A DNA stretch of 64,000 bases from NCBI GenBank assembly GCA_000296795.1, contig BAFH01000003.1, forward strand, positions 310,401-374,400. The letters are read 5' to 3'. Below, piece by piece: positions 1 to 9,983 of the stretch (position 1 is the first letter of the stretch; each line of letters opens with the position of its first letter). Source of the stretch: Candidatus Jettenia caeni. Its GTDB lineage: Bacteria > Planctomycetota > Brocadiia > Brocadiales > Brocadiaceae. Under the pieces are notes generated by a model. It ran no database searches, was not told where the DNA came from, and worked only from the letters and a program-made list of their open reading frames with translations. The translations under genes were made by a program, and so were the position numbers.

Positions 1-1
1 C

Positions 2-1051
2 GTCTGTAAGCTGCCGGAAGGACCTCTTGCTTATAAAAATAACTCTCCGGATGGTAAGGCGCCATACGGTGAGATACCGCCGGAATCAACCCTTGAAGTG
101 GCTGTAGAAACACAGGGAGGCGGTATTGACACGTGGAACGAAGTCATTAGTTTGGTTCATAGCGATGAAAACGACGATCACTTTATTGTAGAAACCGATG
201 AAGAGGGAAAAAGCCTGATCCGTTTTGGAAACGGCGCCAATGGCAAAGAGCTACCGGATAAAGCTGTTGTTTACTGCTCTTACCAGATCGGTCAGGGCCT
301 TGACGGTAATATCGGTGCGGATAAAGTGATCAATTTTGATAGGGCGACTTTTCCTGAAATAGTGGAATGCTGGAACCCCTTTGATGTAATAAATGGAAGA
401 TCTCCTGAACCTGTGGTAGAAGTCGTTCGCCGTATTCCGGAGGCATATCGATTCCGTCAGCTCCGTGCAGTAACCCTCAAAGATTATGTAGACCGCGCTA
501 AAGAACTCCCAAAAGTCTCGAACGCCTCAGCCAGGTACCTGTGGACCGGAAGCTGGAGAACCGTTCGGATTACGATTGATCCGGCTGGCACGACCGTATT
601 GGACGATGAGTTGCGAAAAGAGATCCAAGTCTATCTGAACGCTGTCAGGCTTATCGGAGAAGACCTGGAGATCCGTCCGCCTCGATTTGTTCCCCTGGAA
701 ATACACGTTTTACTCTGCATCCGTCCCGATTATTGGCCTGAGGATATGAAATCCATCCTCGATCAGGAGTTTTCAGACGGCTTTACACCGGATGGACGCA
801 TGGCATTCTTCCATCCGGACCTGTGGACGTTTGGACAGGAACTCAGGGAAAGTCAAATCATCGGACGGGCGCAGATGATCGAAGGTGTTGACCATGTGAT
901 TGCCGTGGCCGTGAAGCGCTGGAACGAAGCAACTCCAGGTACGCCAGGGGTCATCGAAGTACGATCCAATGAGATCATTCAGGTCAGGAATGACCCTGAT
1001 CACAGGGAGAAAGGGTTTATTGATTTTACGGTAAAAGGAGGCCGTCAATGA
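2..1051 (+). CDS. Baseplate J-like protein of a contractile injection system, C-terminal part (5' truncated)
   Basis: The reading frame is open from base 2, so this is the 3' part (about 349 residues) of a gene that begins before the window. A GTG at 98 is internal and not needed as a start. The visible protein holds a beta-rich segment with FGNGANGKELP, then NPFDVINGRSPEP and VRRIPEAYRFRQLRAVTLKDYVDRA. This order is typical of 'putative baseplate assembly' J-like proteins of eCIS and phage P2-type tails, where they form the baseplate wedge. The stop overlaps the next start (ATGA at 1048-1051), so the two are translationally coupled. The neighbour is a second J-like protein, as is usual in eCIS loci (Afp11/Afp12-like pair). 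Family placement is by motif recognition, not by search. Confidence 0.8.
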   Translation, partial: VCKLPEGPLAYKNNSPDGKAPYGEIPPESTLEVAVETQGGGIDTWNEVISLVHSDENDDHFIVETDEEGKSLIRFGNGANGKELPDKAVVYCSYQIGQGLDGNIGADKVINFDRATFPEIVECWNPFDVINGRSPEPVVEVVRRIPEAYRFRQLRAVTLKDYVDRAKELPKVSNASARYLWTGSWRTVRITIDPAGTTVLDDELRKEIQVYLNAVRLIGEDLEIRPPRFVPLEIHVLLCIRPDYWPEDMKSILDQEFSDGFTPDGRMAFFHPDLWTFGQELRESQIIGRAQMIEGVDHVIAVAVKRWNEATPGTPGVIEVRSNEIIQVRNDPDHREKGFIDFTVKGGRQ

Positions 1052-3651
1052 CGCCAGATTGCCGCAATGACTGCAAAGAGCCACTGCTCTTTCCGAAAAG
1101 GCCAAACAACAGACCTGGTTTGTCCCACATCGATTACCGCATCGGCACCTATTCCGATTTCCGGGAAGCGATTCTGCGAAATTTAAACAAAGACCCGGTT
1201 CTCTTTCCCTGGACCCATCGGGGGCCGGATGATCCTGGCATCGCCTTGCTGGAAGGAGCGTCGATTCTGGGCGATATTCTAACCTTTTATCAGGAACTCT
1301 ATGCCAATGAAGCCTATGTAAGGACCGCCCGGTGGAGGGAGAGTATTGCCGATCTCGTACGATTGCTGGGCTACCGGCTTTCGCCGGGTTTAGGCGGCAG
1401 CGCTACCTTCATCTTTGAGGTAAGCGGTGATAAACCGGTAATCATTCCTAAAGGGTTTCCCATGAAGGCACAGTTGGAAGGGCTGGAACAGCCGTCGGAG
1501 TTTGAAATTATCAAGGAGTTTATCGCTGTACCGGCGCTAAGTAAATTTTATCTGTACCGGCCATTTTATTATCCGGATATTACGACAGGAACCGCCAAAT
1601 TTTCAGTTGAAACCTCCGTTCTGAGTAAAGCAGGCATCAAATTGAACAAAAAGGATCGCCTTATGCTTGTGGTTTCTCCTGTGAATCCTCAAACTGTACG
1701 ACAAACCGTGGTGGTGGGCGATATACAGGAGCGCTTTGAGCGTACCGAGATAACTGTTGAGGGTGGCTGGCAAGGAGGTTTAGCCGGAGATGAGATTACA
1801 GCGTACAAGCTTGGCAGTTCATTCAGATACTTCGGATATAATGCACCGCTAACCGTAACGGTTGTGCAGAACGGGATAGCCGTTCAAAATAACGTGTCTT
1901 TCAGCGCTCAGGTGGGAGGATTGCGATTATACGCAAAGGCCGGAGCGTACGATCCATTACCAAACTTGACTTCATTCCCGCTGGACAGCGAAGTGAAGGA
2001 TATCTCTGCAGGCTCAACAATACTGATCAGTCTTCAGCTCAGCGCCGATCCCTCAGGAACTGGCCCGACATACTTCTTTGAGAGAAAAATAACAAAGGTA
2101 ACCTCAGCCTCTGTAACCAGAGGGGCATTAACCGGAGGCACAACAGTGGTTGAATTGGATAACGAGATTGTCCTAACTCCATTAACACCGTCTTTTCTCT
2201 ATACCGATATTCGAACCGTAGAATTTCACGAGATTGTTGGAGAAAAATTTACCCTGAAGGCTACCCGCACTCCTGTTGAGCCGGCAGATGGCTCAAGTCT
2301 TTACTATTATGGCGATTCTGATTCATATCAAAAACTAGATGGACGGTCCGTCCAGTTTGTTCAAAATAACCAAATGGAGCAGGTGCTGGTGAATAGTAAG
2401 AGTGCCAGCGTCAGTTTAGACAACCAGATAACTTTGCGGCCGCTCACATTAAATCCACGCCTACAACTCTTTACTGCCGGGGATTTTCCCTTGAGTAATC
2501 CTCGCGTTACCGTCTACGGCAACCTGGGCGTGGCAACCCAGGGAAAAACTGAGAAAGAAACTGTGCTGGGCAATGGCGATAGCCGTCAGCCGTTTCAAAC
2601 GTTTAAACTTCCGAAGTCGCCTTTAACCTATCTCAATTCTGCTGGTGAGACGCCCCCCGAAGCGCCTGAATTACAGGTTTATGTCAACGATCGCCTCTGG
2701 AAGAGAGTGCCGTCTTTTTTCGGCAGGGAGCCAAAGGAGGAAATCTATATTGTTCGTGAAGATGCAGATGGCAATAGTTGGGTGCAGTTTGGCGATGGGA
2801 GTACCGGTATGCGGTTGCCCTCAGGTATGAATAATGTGAAAGCCGTTTATCGAACTGGCACGGGGGCGTATGGCGCCCTGAAGGAGGAGACTACGGTACA
2901 GGCAGGAGACAAATTAAACCGGCTTGATAAGATTCAACTACCCGGTGTTGTCTCCGGAGGCTCCGGGCCGGAAACCGGCAATAATGCCAGGGAAGCCGCG
3001 CCAGGAAAGGTGCAGAGTCTCGGACGGCTTGTTAGTCTTAGGGATTTTGAAAGCGAGACCCTGGCGATCTCGGGTGTTTCAAAAGTATCTGCCGCATGGC
3101 AACTGGTGGACAATATCCCGGCCGTTGTGCTGACTGTTTTAATGGAAACGGGACGGGATAAAGAGAAAGACGAGGTCGAACGTATTGTAAACAATTACAA
3201 TACATGCCGTGGTCCACAGCGGTTTCCGGTTAAAGTTGATCACGGTAAACTGCACTACGTCTATGTTGGCGTTGTGTTTGGTCTTCATCCGGCCTTTCGG
3301 GAGGAGCTTGTGAAAAAAGCGATAAAAGAGGCGCTGGGCGTTAACGGTGGGGAAGATACTAGTATTGATAACCCGAAGGGACTTTTCGGGATTCATCAAC
3401 GTCGGTTTGGACAGAATGAGTACGCCACCAGAATAGCAGGGACGGTTCAAAATGTAGAAGGTGTGGTATGGGCGAAGGTTCTCGTGTTTGGTTCTCTCGG
3501 CGAAGCGGATGATCCATCAGAACTTGACCTTCCTTCTGAGTCAAAACAGTTTAACCCGGTTGTTTCTTGTGACAACCTTCACGTCCTGAGTTTATACACA
3601 GGACACCTTCAGCTCAGCGTTGCGGCAGCAGAATCTATGAAGGAATGCTGA
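1048..3651 (+). CDS. Putative baseplate assembly protein (J-like, eCIS baseplate wedge)
   Basis: An 867-residue protein overlapping the previous gene by 4 bases. The N-terminus (LSHIDYRIGTYSDFREAIL, then LARPDDPGIALLE-like text ending ILTFYQELYANEAYVRTA, residues about 25-95) is the usual opening of J-like baseplate proteins. The pattern VQFGDGSTGMRLPSGMNNVKAVYRTGTG at about 575-605 parallels the FGNG segment of the upstream gene. RLVSLRDFESETLAI near 660 matches the 'D/Y-E' segment that precedes the wedge domain. Acts extracellularly as part of the assembled baseplate. The length is normal for the larger of the paired eCIS wedge proteins. No frameshift or missing part is seen. Confidence 0.85.
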   Translation: MTPDCRNDCKEPLLFPKRPNNRPGLSHIDYRIGTYSDFREAILRNLNKDPVLFPWTHRGPDDPGIALLEGASILGDILTFYQELYANEAYVRTARWRESIADLVRLLGYRLSPGLGGSATFIFEVSGDKPVIIPKGFPMKAQLEGLEQPSEFEIIKEFIAVPALSKFYLYRPFYYPDITTGTAKFSVETSVLSKAGIKLNKKDRLMLVVSPVNPQTVRQTVVVGDIQERFERTEITVEGGWQGGLAGDEITAYKLGSSFRYFGYNAPLTVTVVQNGIAVQNNVSFSAQVGGLRLYAKAGAYDPLPNLTSFPLDSEVKDISAGSTILISLQLSADPSGTGPTYFFERKITKVTSASVTRGALTGGTTVVELDNEIVLTPLTPSFLYTDIRTVEFHEIVGEKFTLKATRTPVEPADGSSLYYYGDSDSYQKLDGRSVQFVQNNQMEQVLVNSKSASVSLDNQITLRPLTLNPRLQLFTAGDFPLSNPRVTVYGNLGVATQGKTEKETVLGNGDSRQPFQTFKLPKSPLTYLNSAGETPPEAPELQVYVNDRLWKRVPSFFGREPKEEIYIVREDADGNSWVQFGDGSTGMRLPSGMNNVKAVYRTGTGAYGALKEETTVQAGDKLNRLDKIQLPGVVSGGSGPETGNNAREAAPGKVQSLGRLVSLRDFESETLAISGVSKVSAAWQLVDNIPAVVLTVLMETGRDKEKDEVERIVNNYNTCRGPQRFPVKVDHGKLHYVYVGVVFGLHPAFREELVKKAIKEALGVNGGEDTSIDNPKGLFGIHQRRFGQNEYATRIAGTVQNVEGVVWAKVLVFGSLGEADDPSELDLPSESKQFNPVVSCDNLHVLSLYTGHLQLSVAAAESMKEC

Positions 3652-3747
3652 CTGTTGAGTCTCGAATTGCACAGATGAAGGCAAGTAAAACAACAGTGAA
3701 GTTGAGGAATTTGAATGTTTTTAGGGGTTGATAAATCATAAGAGAAC

Positions 3748-3780
3748 CCATCCCTTAGTCCCTCCCATCACGGGAGGGAA
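3748..3780. repeat. Short G/C-rich palindromic repeat (half-element)
   Basis: Reads ...CCCTCCCATCACGGGAGGG..., a self-complementary block. It resembles the larger inverted repeat at 38721-38803, which contains CCCCTCCCATCAAGGGAGG. It lies in the 180-base gap between the two tail genes, just upstream of the ribosome-binding site of the next gene. Confidence 0.55.
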
Positions 3781-3831
3781 AAATTTGTAGGTAAGTTGCC
3801 GAAGGCTCAATGTATTACGAGGTTTATCGAA

Positions 3832-6204
3832 ATGAAAGAAAAACATGTCTCTCTGTATGAAAGATTACCTGAAATTTACAGAATTAAAGACCAGGAGCAG
3901 CAACCTCCGTTTCAGCTCAAAAGCTATTTAGCCCTGGTTGAAAAGACCTTTGGGGCTATTCATGAAAACATCGAGTCCCTCTATCACGATCTCTTTATTG
4001 AGACATCATCTGACTGGGTCATTCCCTACATCGGCGATCTGCTGGGCACAAGCCATTTATCAGGCGATCCCTGGACATTAAGAGCCGATGTCGCGGATAC
4101 GATTGCCCTTCGCAGACGAAAAGGTACGCTGGGCGCTATAGAACTCCTTACCTATAACCTGACTCAGTGGGGCATGCACTGCGTTGAGTTGAGGGAAAAT
4201 TTGGTCTGGAACCAGCATCTCAATCACCAGCGGCAAGATGAAGGTGGTAAACCGCCGTACGGCCTTCCTTCCGTTACCAGGCACACGGTCATCAGAGGCG
4301 GTACCGTGATGCTTCGTGATCCTGCGATGCTGAGTCTGCTCAACACACCATTTGATCCGTTTGCCCATACCGCTGATCTGAAGCCACAGGTGTTCGGCAA
4401 CATCAGGTACAATCTGCCGAATCTTGCCATCTTTCTCTGGCGTTTGAACGCTTATCGGATTGGTATATCGAAGCCATTACCAAATCCGTTAACAAATGGC
4501 ATTGTTGATAACAGCCTGGTGGCAACCGGCACGGAGGCAAAGTTTATTACCCAATTTTACATTCATCCTCTGGGAGAACCGGTCAGACTTTTTAATACGT
4601 ACCGGTTTAATCCGGATATAAGACCGCCCGTTTTGAGTCAAATAGATGAGACGCCAGGCCCTATTCCCACAGTTCGTTTAACTGAGGATTCGGCGGCAGG
4701 CGCTCCTGATAAATATGTATCCATCGATATCTACGGCACTACTGGGCCCCTGAATATATCCGATGCCGGTTTTCAATTATACCTGCCTGAACCTGCATTT
4801 GCCGGAAATACCTGGACATTGAGAGGGGCAAACTTGTGTGCGTGGGAGACGGGTTTGCAACCCACTCTTAAAAATCGTGAAATTGCCATCGATCCCGTCA
4901 TTGGCAGAATCGTTATCGGTATTGATACCGATGCCGAGGCGGCTGCGCTCGTTGATCATCTGTTACTGATATATACCTACGGTGCTGTAGGGCCGGTTGG
5001 CGCTCATCCGATATCACGCCCTTCTGCGGCAATGGAGTGGAATGGAGAGCCGGTCTTGTTCAGGGAGGTTAATTTCCATCAAAATCCCCATGGGTTAAGG
5101 GATTCTCTCAGCAACATTCAGGATTCAACATCTCCCATCGTTATCGAAATCAAGGATAGCATGATACATGAACTGGATGTAAGCGACCCTGCTCTTATTG
5201 GAATGCTTCATGAGGACGGCGGCTTTAATCTGCAATTAAACAGATCTCTCATTATTCGCGCCGCAGATGATCATCGGCCGATCATCAGGCTGACACAACC
5301 ATTACGTTTCCGCCCGACACATGTTAAAGGAACAAACCCTGATGAGCAAAAGCAATTCGACGCCATAATGGCGAACCTTACGGTCCGTCTGGAGGGATTA
5401 TATATTACCAGAAGCGAAAATTGGGCAGCTACGAATCCTCCGGGAACACCTCTGATTGTGAGGGCAGCTCTTCATCATCTGGAGATTTTCGATTGCACAC
5501 TTGATCCAGGAGGTTCCAGAGAACTCGATGGCACGCCTGAAGGGAAGCGCGCGCCTATCCATCCTTCAATGAGGATCAGGGAACCGTATGGGTTTGCTAA
5601 CTCAGCAGAGGAGGAAGCTTTCAACCAAATTCCTGAAATCATACTCCATCGTACCATTACCGGGCCGCTGTTTATTGATACTGGTTATCGCCTTTTCCTT
5701 ACCGATTCGATCATAGATGCGGGAAGCGGAGTTAATGACGATCCAGCAACCGCAGTGTTTGCTATTTCGGGTGCCGGTGATCCATCGGCCTCATGGGGGC
5801 CACCATCACAAGTGAGCGGAATCACGGTCTTTGGTCGTATGAGAGTGGAAGGCATTCATGGCAGAGGCGGAATATGGGTTCATACCCTGGAGGTGTTGGA
5901 TAATCAGAAGGGATGCATGAAATTCAGCTACTTTTCAGGAAATGGAGATCGTTTGCCACAGAACCATGGATGTGTGAAGGGAACGGAGGCACATCTGAGG
6001 TTTGTCAGTGAAGTATTCGGGAATCCGGCTTACGGGCAGCTTGACCATACTACCGACTTTCGTATCCGGGAGAGAGGACCGAATGACGATGCGATGGGTG
6101 CTTTCGGTTTTCTCATGGAAGCGCACAAGTGGCGTAATATCCGAATCCGCTACCGTGAATTCATGCCCGTGGGGGTAAGACCGTTATTAATACCGGTAAC
6201 TTGA
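3832..6204 (+). CDS. Phage tail protein I-like eCIS baseplate/tail protein
   Basis: 790 residues from the ATG at 3832, which has CGAGG nine bases upstream; a TTG 36 bases earlier is possible but less good. The N-terminus (SLYERLPEIYRIKD ... LVEKTFGAIHENIESLYHDLFIETSSDWVIPYIGDLLG) has the features of the P2 gpI-like tail protein family: a LP.IYR opening, then a helix, then a 'CxxW/WVIPYIGDLLG' segment. RADVADTIALRRRKGTLGAIELL follows, as in eCIS 'phage tail protein' entries. The remaining ~550 residues are beta-rich, with no catalytic motif seen. It probably contacts the baseplate or anchors fibres. It follows the two J-like genes in the same direction after a 180-base gap. Confidence 0.75.
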   Translation: MKEKHVSLYERLPEIYRIKDQEQQPPFQLKSYLALVEKTFGAIHENIESLYHDLFIETSSDWVIPYIGDLLGTSHLSGDPWTLRADVADTIALRRRKGTLGAIELLTYNLTQWGMHCVELRENLVWNQHLNHQRQDEGGKPPYGLPSVTRHTVIRGGTVMLRDPAMLSLLNTPFDPFAHTADLKPQVFGNIRYNLPNLAIFLWRLNAYRIGISKPLPNPLTNGIVDNSLVATGTEAKFITQFYIHPLGEPVRLFNTYRFNPDIRPPVLSQIDETPGPIPTVRLTEDSAAGAPDKYVSIDIYGTTGPLNISDAGFQLYLPEPAFAGNTWTLRGANLCAWETGLQPTLKNREIAIDPVIGRIVIGIDTDAEAAALVDHLLLIYTYGAVGPVGAHPISRPSAAMEWNGEPVLFREVNFHQNPHGLRDSLSNIQDSTSPIVIEIKDSMIHELDVSDPALIGMLHEDGGFNLQLNRSLIIRAADDHRPIIRLTQPLRFRPTHVKGTNPDEQKQFDAIMANLTVRLEGLYITRSENWAATNPPGTPLIVRAALHHLEIFDCTLDPGGSRELDGTPEGKRAPIHPSMRIREPYGFANSAEEEAFNQIPEIILHRTITGPLFIDTGYRLFLTDSIIDAGSGVNDDPATAVFAISGAGDPSASWGPPSQVSGITVFGRMRVEGIHGRGGIWVHTLEVLDNQKGCMKFSYFSGNGDRLPQNHGCVKGTEAHLRFVSEVFGNPAYGQLDHTTDFRIRERGPNDDAMGAFGFLMEAHKWRNIRIRYREFMPVGVRPLLIPVT

Positions 6205-6271
6205 AATACTTTTAACAGAGAATATTATTCGGATACAGACGAACACAGATTATCAGGATATTAAACACGGA

Positions 6272-6448
6272 GAACTAACAGAGCGAATTATGAAAATCTT
6301 CTATAAAGTTTATAACAAACCTGGTTGTAGCTTTCCGGAAAAGGTTTATGAGGATGCAATGATGTTAGAATTTAAAAGGGAAAATATTCCAGCGATTCCT
6401 CAATATGCAATATCTGTGCTTATCAGTGAAAATCTGTGTCCAAATTAA
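6272..6448 (+). pseudogene. Remnant of a GxxExxY-family protein gene
   Basis: A short open frame reads ELTERIMKIFYKVYNKPG followed by CSFPEKVYEDAMMLEFKREN and stops at 6448. GxxExxY proteins normally begin with ELTExIIxIFYxVYNxLG, then GFLEKVYExAM, and are about 120-130 residues. Here only about the first 40 residues are recognisable, the second Gly of the name motif is Ser, and the text after IPAIPQ no longer matches. Flanking text resembling 'atctgtgtcca' at both ends (near 6235-6250 and 6425-6445) is what often surrounds GxxExxY genes. It sits in the 256-base gap between two tail genes, so it looks like a decayed insertion. Function unlikely. Confidence 0.65.
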
Positions 6449-6460
6449 AAGGAGTATACC

Positions 6461-9400
6461 ATGAAGGGTGATTTTTCAAAATGGCAGTTTGATCCGGAAC
6501 AAAATTTTAACGGCGTCCTTCATCAGCAGGGCAGAGTACTGCTCGACAGTGACTGGAATGCACAGACCCGCATAACGAATAATTGGCAAGCTACAACAGG
6601 TAAGGACATTATAGGCGCAGATATCGCGGCGGTGCCGGCGGATGAACCGGATGGATTTAACGTTACTGCGGCTGAGGTCGATGCTGATAATACAATAAAA
6701 ATTACCGTAATGCCAGGGAGGGTGTGGGCAGATGGATTATTAGTTTATCTCAAGGGAGAAACGGAGATTTTTCGTGTCGCTCCCTATCTTCAACCACCCA
6801 TTCAGGATCCATCATTCGACGAATCAACAATAGGCGCAGGTGTCCGTGATGCAGTCATTCTGGAAGTCTGGGAGGAAGCAGTGAATGGTTTTCAAATGCC
6901 TGAGATGTTAATCGAACCTGCCCTTGGTGGTCCGGATACCACAGAGAGAGCACACTTAGCAATGGCATTCAGGTTACTGAGACTGGCTGATGGAGAAACC
7001 TGCGATAACATCGGTGATAAACTCAAAGATGATTTTTCACAAAAAGGAAAGCTAACGGTTTCGCTGCAACCAACAAGTATAACTCCGGGAGACTGTCCAG
7101 CCGTTGAGGGCGGAGGATACACTGGATTTGAACACAACCTGTATCGGATAGAAATTGCTGAGGTAAATAGCGGCTTCCCCGTTATGTTCAAATGGTCTCA
7201 GTTCAACGGGGGCCTTGCCGGACGGGGAAAATTTGATGCCGTTACTAATAAAGTCACCATAACGGCCAATCTCCAGGCGATTATAACGTCCGGGTTGACT
7301 GAATTCTACCTCGAAGCCGTAGAGCACGACCCGATCTCTCCGGTGACGCCCGGTTTGGGGCATTGGAAGGTTACCTATGGGGCAAGGGTCACACTCAATA
7401 GTGACAATCAACTTGATCTGCCCAATACGCCGATGTTTGGTTCCATTCCTGCTTCTTCCGGCTCTGTATTCTTTCGTCTTTGGAACGACATCAGGCCCAT
7501 TACGGATTTCCCAAAAGTTACAACGCCGGCAGCACCAAATGAATTGAGGGATGGGATCCGTTTGGAATTTGAATCAGTCGCTGGAGCCAACTATGCGCCT
7601 GGCGACTACTGGACCTTTTCAGTTCGTGCTGGCGATAGAAAGAATAATGAGATATTACTTGGCAAAGATAGTGGCGGAATAATTACCGGAGAACCGCCAG
7701 AGGGTATTCACTACCATCGCGCACCGCTGGCAATATTACATTGGAATGCCAACCGGGACATCACGGCGCCTGATCAGATCGAAGATTGCCGACACATCTT
7801 CCAGCCGTTGACGAAGCTTGCTACCTGCTGCACGTATAAGGTTGGCGATGGTAAACACAGTCATGGAGATTTCAACTCCATCCGGGAAGCGATTGATCAG
7901 CTTCCGTCCACGGGGGGGGAGATCTGTGTGCTGCCCGGAGAATACACTGAGAATGTCTTGATCAACAATAGGGCACATATCACGATCCGTGGTTGCGGTG
8001 AGCGCAGCAAAATCGTCTCCGGGATTCCAGACGAGGAATTTGGTATGGCCAATCCGGTGATCCACATCAGGGATTCACAAGATATCTGTATTGAGTCCCT
8101 TGCCGTTGTTGCTCATAATACGGGTGTTGGTATCCTGCTTGAAGGCAGTCCTCCTCCATGGATTGTGATTGGCAATACTACCATTGATGGACCATTGCTG
8201 CTGCGCGAAATAACGCTGGCCGATTTACATATCAGTGCTGCAACCCGAAGCGCCATTGAGGCGCACATCGGGCAGTTTATTACAATCCGGGAATGCCATA
8301 TCGGGATGAGTGATAGTGCAGGCGTCTGGCCAGGAATTTTTTTCGTGGGCGAGGATGGCTTGATTGAGAATAACACGATTCGCGTTAAACCTGCCCGTGA
8401 AGAGGTGTCAGGCATTGCGATGAAGGGAATACAGGCTTCCGCAGGACTTGGCGGTTTGCAGCTAGGCGGTACTTCTGAACGCATACGTATTATCAATAAC
8501 CTGATTCAGGGAGGTATCGGAAACGGTATTACCCTGGGCAGCGTTCAGATAATTGATAAAGCTGGCAGTGATGTTGGCGGATTTATCGGCTGGGTGGTAA
8601 ATGCAGACGACCCTTGCAGCCCGTGTAAGCCCGGTGATGTTTTTATACCACCACGTGGGACTGAAGATGAAGATGGTACCAGACAGGTTTCGGCGGGTGA
8701 TTTGTATGAGATATCTGTTGAGCGCAATCGAATCCTAGACATGGGTCTCAACGGCATCGGCGTAGCTGGTTTCTTCAATCTCGATGCAGCCGATGAGTTC
8801 ATTACTGTGGAACGGCTTACCATTATTGGCAATGAAATACGTCATTGTCTGCAGCGCCCTCTGGCGGACATTCCACCAGCAATGATTAACAGCATGGGCT
8901 ACGGCGGCATCTCGCTTGCAGATGCGGAGTATCTTGTGATTCATGATAACGTTATTGAGGATAACGGTCCAAATCACCTGGAGCCTGTTTGTGGCATATT
9001 TATATTGCACGGCGAGGGGATTGACATTTCCCGCAATCGCATTTTGAATAATGGTATTAAAACAAACCAACCGGCAAATTCAGCTAAGGTTGGACGGCGC
9101 GGGGGAATCAATATCGCCTTTGGCGTGGCTCCCGTTGTGCAGGTTACTATTCGTGAACAACCATATCCGGTCCAGGATGGTATGCCGGCCGTTAAGGTGC
9201 ATGACAATATTGTCAGCGTGCCATTGGGTCAGGCGCTTTCCCTGACCGCTTTGGGACCAGTGTCTGTTATAGGGAATCAGTTCACCAGCCGTGGCATGAT
9301 TTCGCAACGCAATCAACCATCGCCGACGTCCTTCGCTTCTACGATAGCGATTATGAATCTGGGGGTTTCAAATGAGCTTCACTGGCAACTCCTGGCGTTT

Positions 9401-9952
9401 AACGCATTGCGCGCGGGCCATGTGAAACCTGGCGCCAGCGCTACTGTTAGCGGCAATACGGTATTTATTCCGCAGCCAGGCCTTGATGATCTCCGCTTCG
9501 GTCAATACCTGGCTAATGGTAATGTGTTGTTTAATAATAATCAGTGCGTACTGGATCTGTTGGAGACAGGCCAAAGCTTGTCATTGTCTTCTATAGTAAT
9601 AGTAAGCCTTGATGACATTGGATTTCACAATAACCAGTGCGACTGCAGCTTACTCGATGACCTTGTGTTATCTCAGGTCTTCCTTTTTGGTCTGTCGGTG
9701 CGCATGAGCGACAACCGGCTGAAAGAGGGTATTTTCAATACGCTGTATTCGGCCACAACCTTTGGGTACATGAATGCCACCACGAACAACCAGACAACTC
9801 ATTGCATAATCGTTTCAGGCCTGTCGAATCTTAAAGTAGATACTGGCAACAAAGTCTTTCTGCAAATCTTTGGAAAGGATGATTACTGTAATCCATTTGC
9901 ACTGATAAGGGATTCAGTCAATTCCTTTGGACAGCCGATGATTGTTACATAA
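6461..9952 (+). CDS. DUF6519 / right-handed parallel beta-helix protein (tail fibre candidate)
   Basis: 1163 residues; the ATG at 6461 has AAAGGAG a few bases upstream. The N-terminus MKGDFSKWQFDPEQNFNGVL followed by HQQGRVLLDSDWNAQ is the signature opening of DUF6519 proteins, which occur in eCIS/tail loci. From about residue 475 a long series of beta-helix coils follows (GEICVLPGEYTENVLINN, NTIRVKPA, NRILDMGLNGIGVAG, NVIEDNGPNHLEP, NRILNNG), reaching about 1000. Beta-helices are common in tail spikes and fibres and sometimes in polysaccharide-acting enzymes. No clear catalytic set was recognised, so binding is as likely as cleavage. Position after the baseplate genes suggests a fibre or surface appendage of the particle; this is inference. 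Confidence 0.75.
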   Translation: MKGDFSKWQFDPEQNFNGVLHQQGRVLLDSDWNAQTRITNNWQATTGKDIIGADIAAVPADEPDGFNVTAAEVDADNTIKITVMPGRVWADGLLVYLKGETEIFRVAPYLQPPIQDPSFDESTIGAGVRDAVILEVWEEAVNGFQMPEMLIEPALGGPDTTERAHLAMAFRLLRLADGETCDNIGDKLKDDFSQKGKLTVSLQPTSITPGDCPAVEGGGYTGFEHNLYRIEIAEVNSGFPVMFKWSQFNGGLAGRGKFDAVTNKVTITANLQAIITSGLTEFYLEAVEHDPISPVTPGLGHWKVTYGARVTLNSDNQLDLPNTPMFGSIPASSGSVFFRLWNDIRPITDFPKVTTPAAPNELRDGIRLEFESVAGANYAPGDYWTFSVRAGDRKNNEILLGKDSGGIITGEPPEGIHYHRAPLAILHWNANRDITAPDQIEDCRHIFQPLTKLATCCTYKVGDGKHSHGDFNSIREAIDQLPSTGGEICVLPGEYTENVLINNRAHITIRGCGERSKIVSGIPDEEFGMANPVIHIRDSQDICIESLAVVAHNTGVGILLEGSPPPWIVIGNTTIDGPLLLREITLADLHISAATRSAIEAHIGQFITIRECHIGMSDSAGVWPGIFFVGEDGLIENNTIRVKPAREEVSGIAMKGIQASAGLGGLQLGGTSERIRIINNLIQGGIGNGITLGSVQIIDKAGSDVGGFIGWVVNADDPCSPCKPGDVFIPPRGTEDEDGTRQVSAGDLYEISVERNRILDMGLNGIGVAGFFNLDAADEFITVERLTIIGNEIRHCLQRPLADIPPAMINSMGYGGISLADAEYLVIHDNVIEDNGPNHLEPVCGIFILHGEGIDISRNRILNNGIKTNQPANSAKVGRRGGINIAFGVAPVVQVTIREQPYPVQDGMPAVKVHDNIVSVPLGQALSLTALGPVSVIGNQFTSRGMISQRNQPSPTSFASTIAIMNLGVSNELHWQLLAFNALRAGHVKPGASATVSGNTVFIPQPGLDDLRFGQYLANGNVLFNNNQCVLDLLETGQSLSLSSIVIVSLDDIGFHNNQCDCSLLDDLVLSQVFLFGLSVRMSDNRLKEGIFNTLYSATTFGYMNATTNNQTTHCIIVSGLSNLKVDTGNKVFLQIFGKDDYCNPFALIRDSVNSFGQPMIVT

Positions 9953-9983
9953 TAATAAGTACATTTTTATTCAGGAGGGAACA

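Noticed and set aside
9942-9983. TTG start for the beta-sandwich gene at 9984
   Set aside because: The GTG at 9984 has a strong AGGAGGG just upstream; the TTG overlaps the preceding gene and has none.
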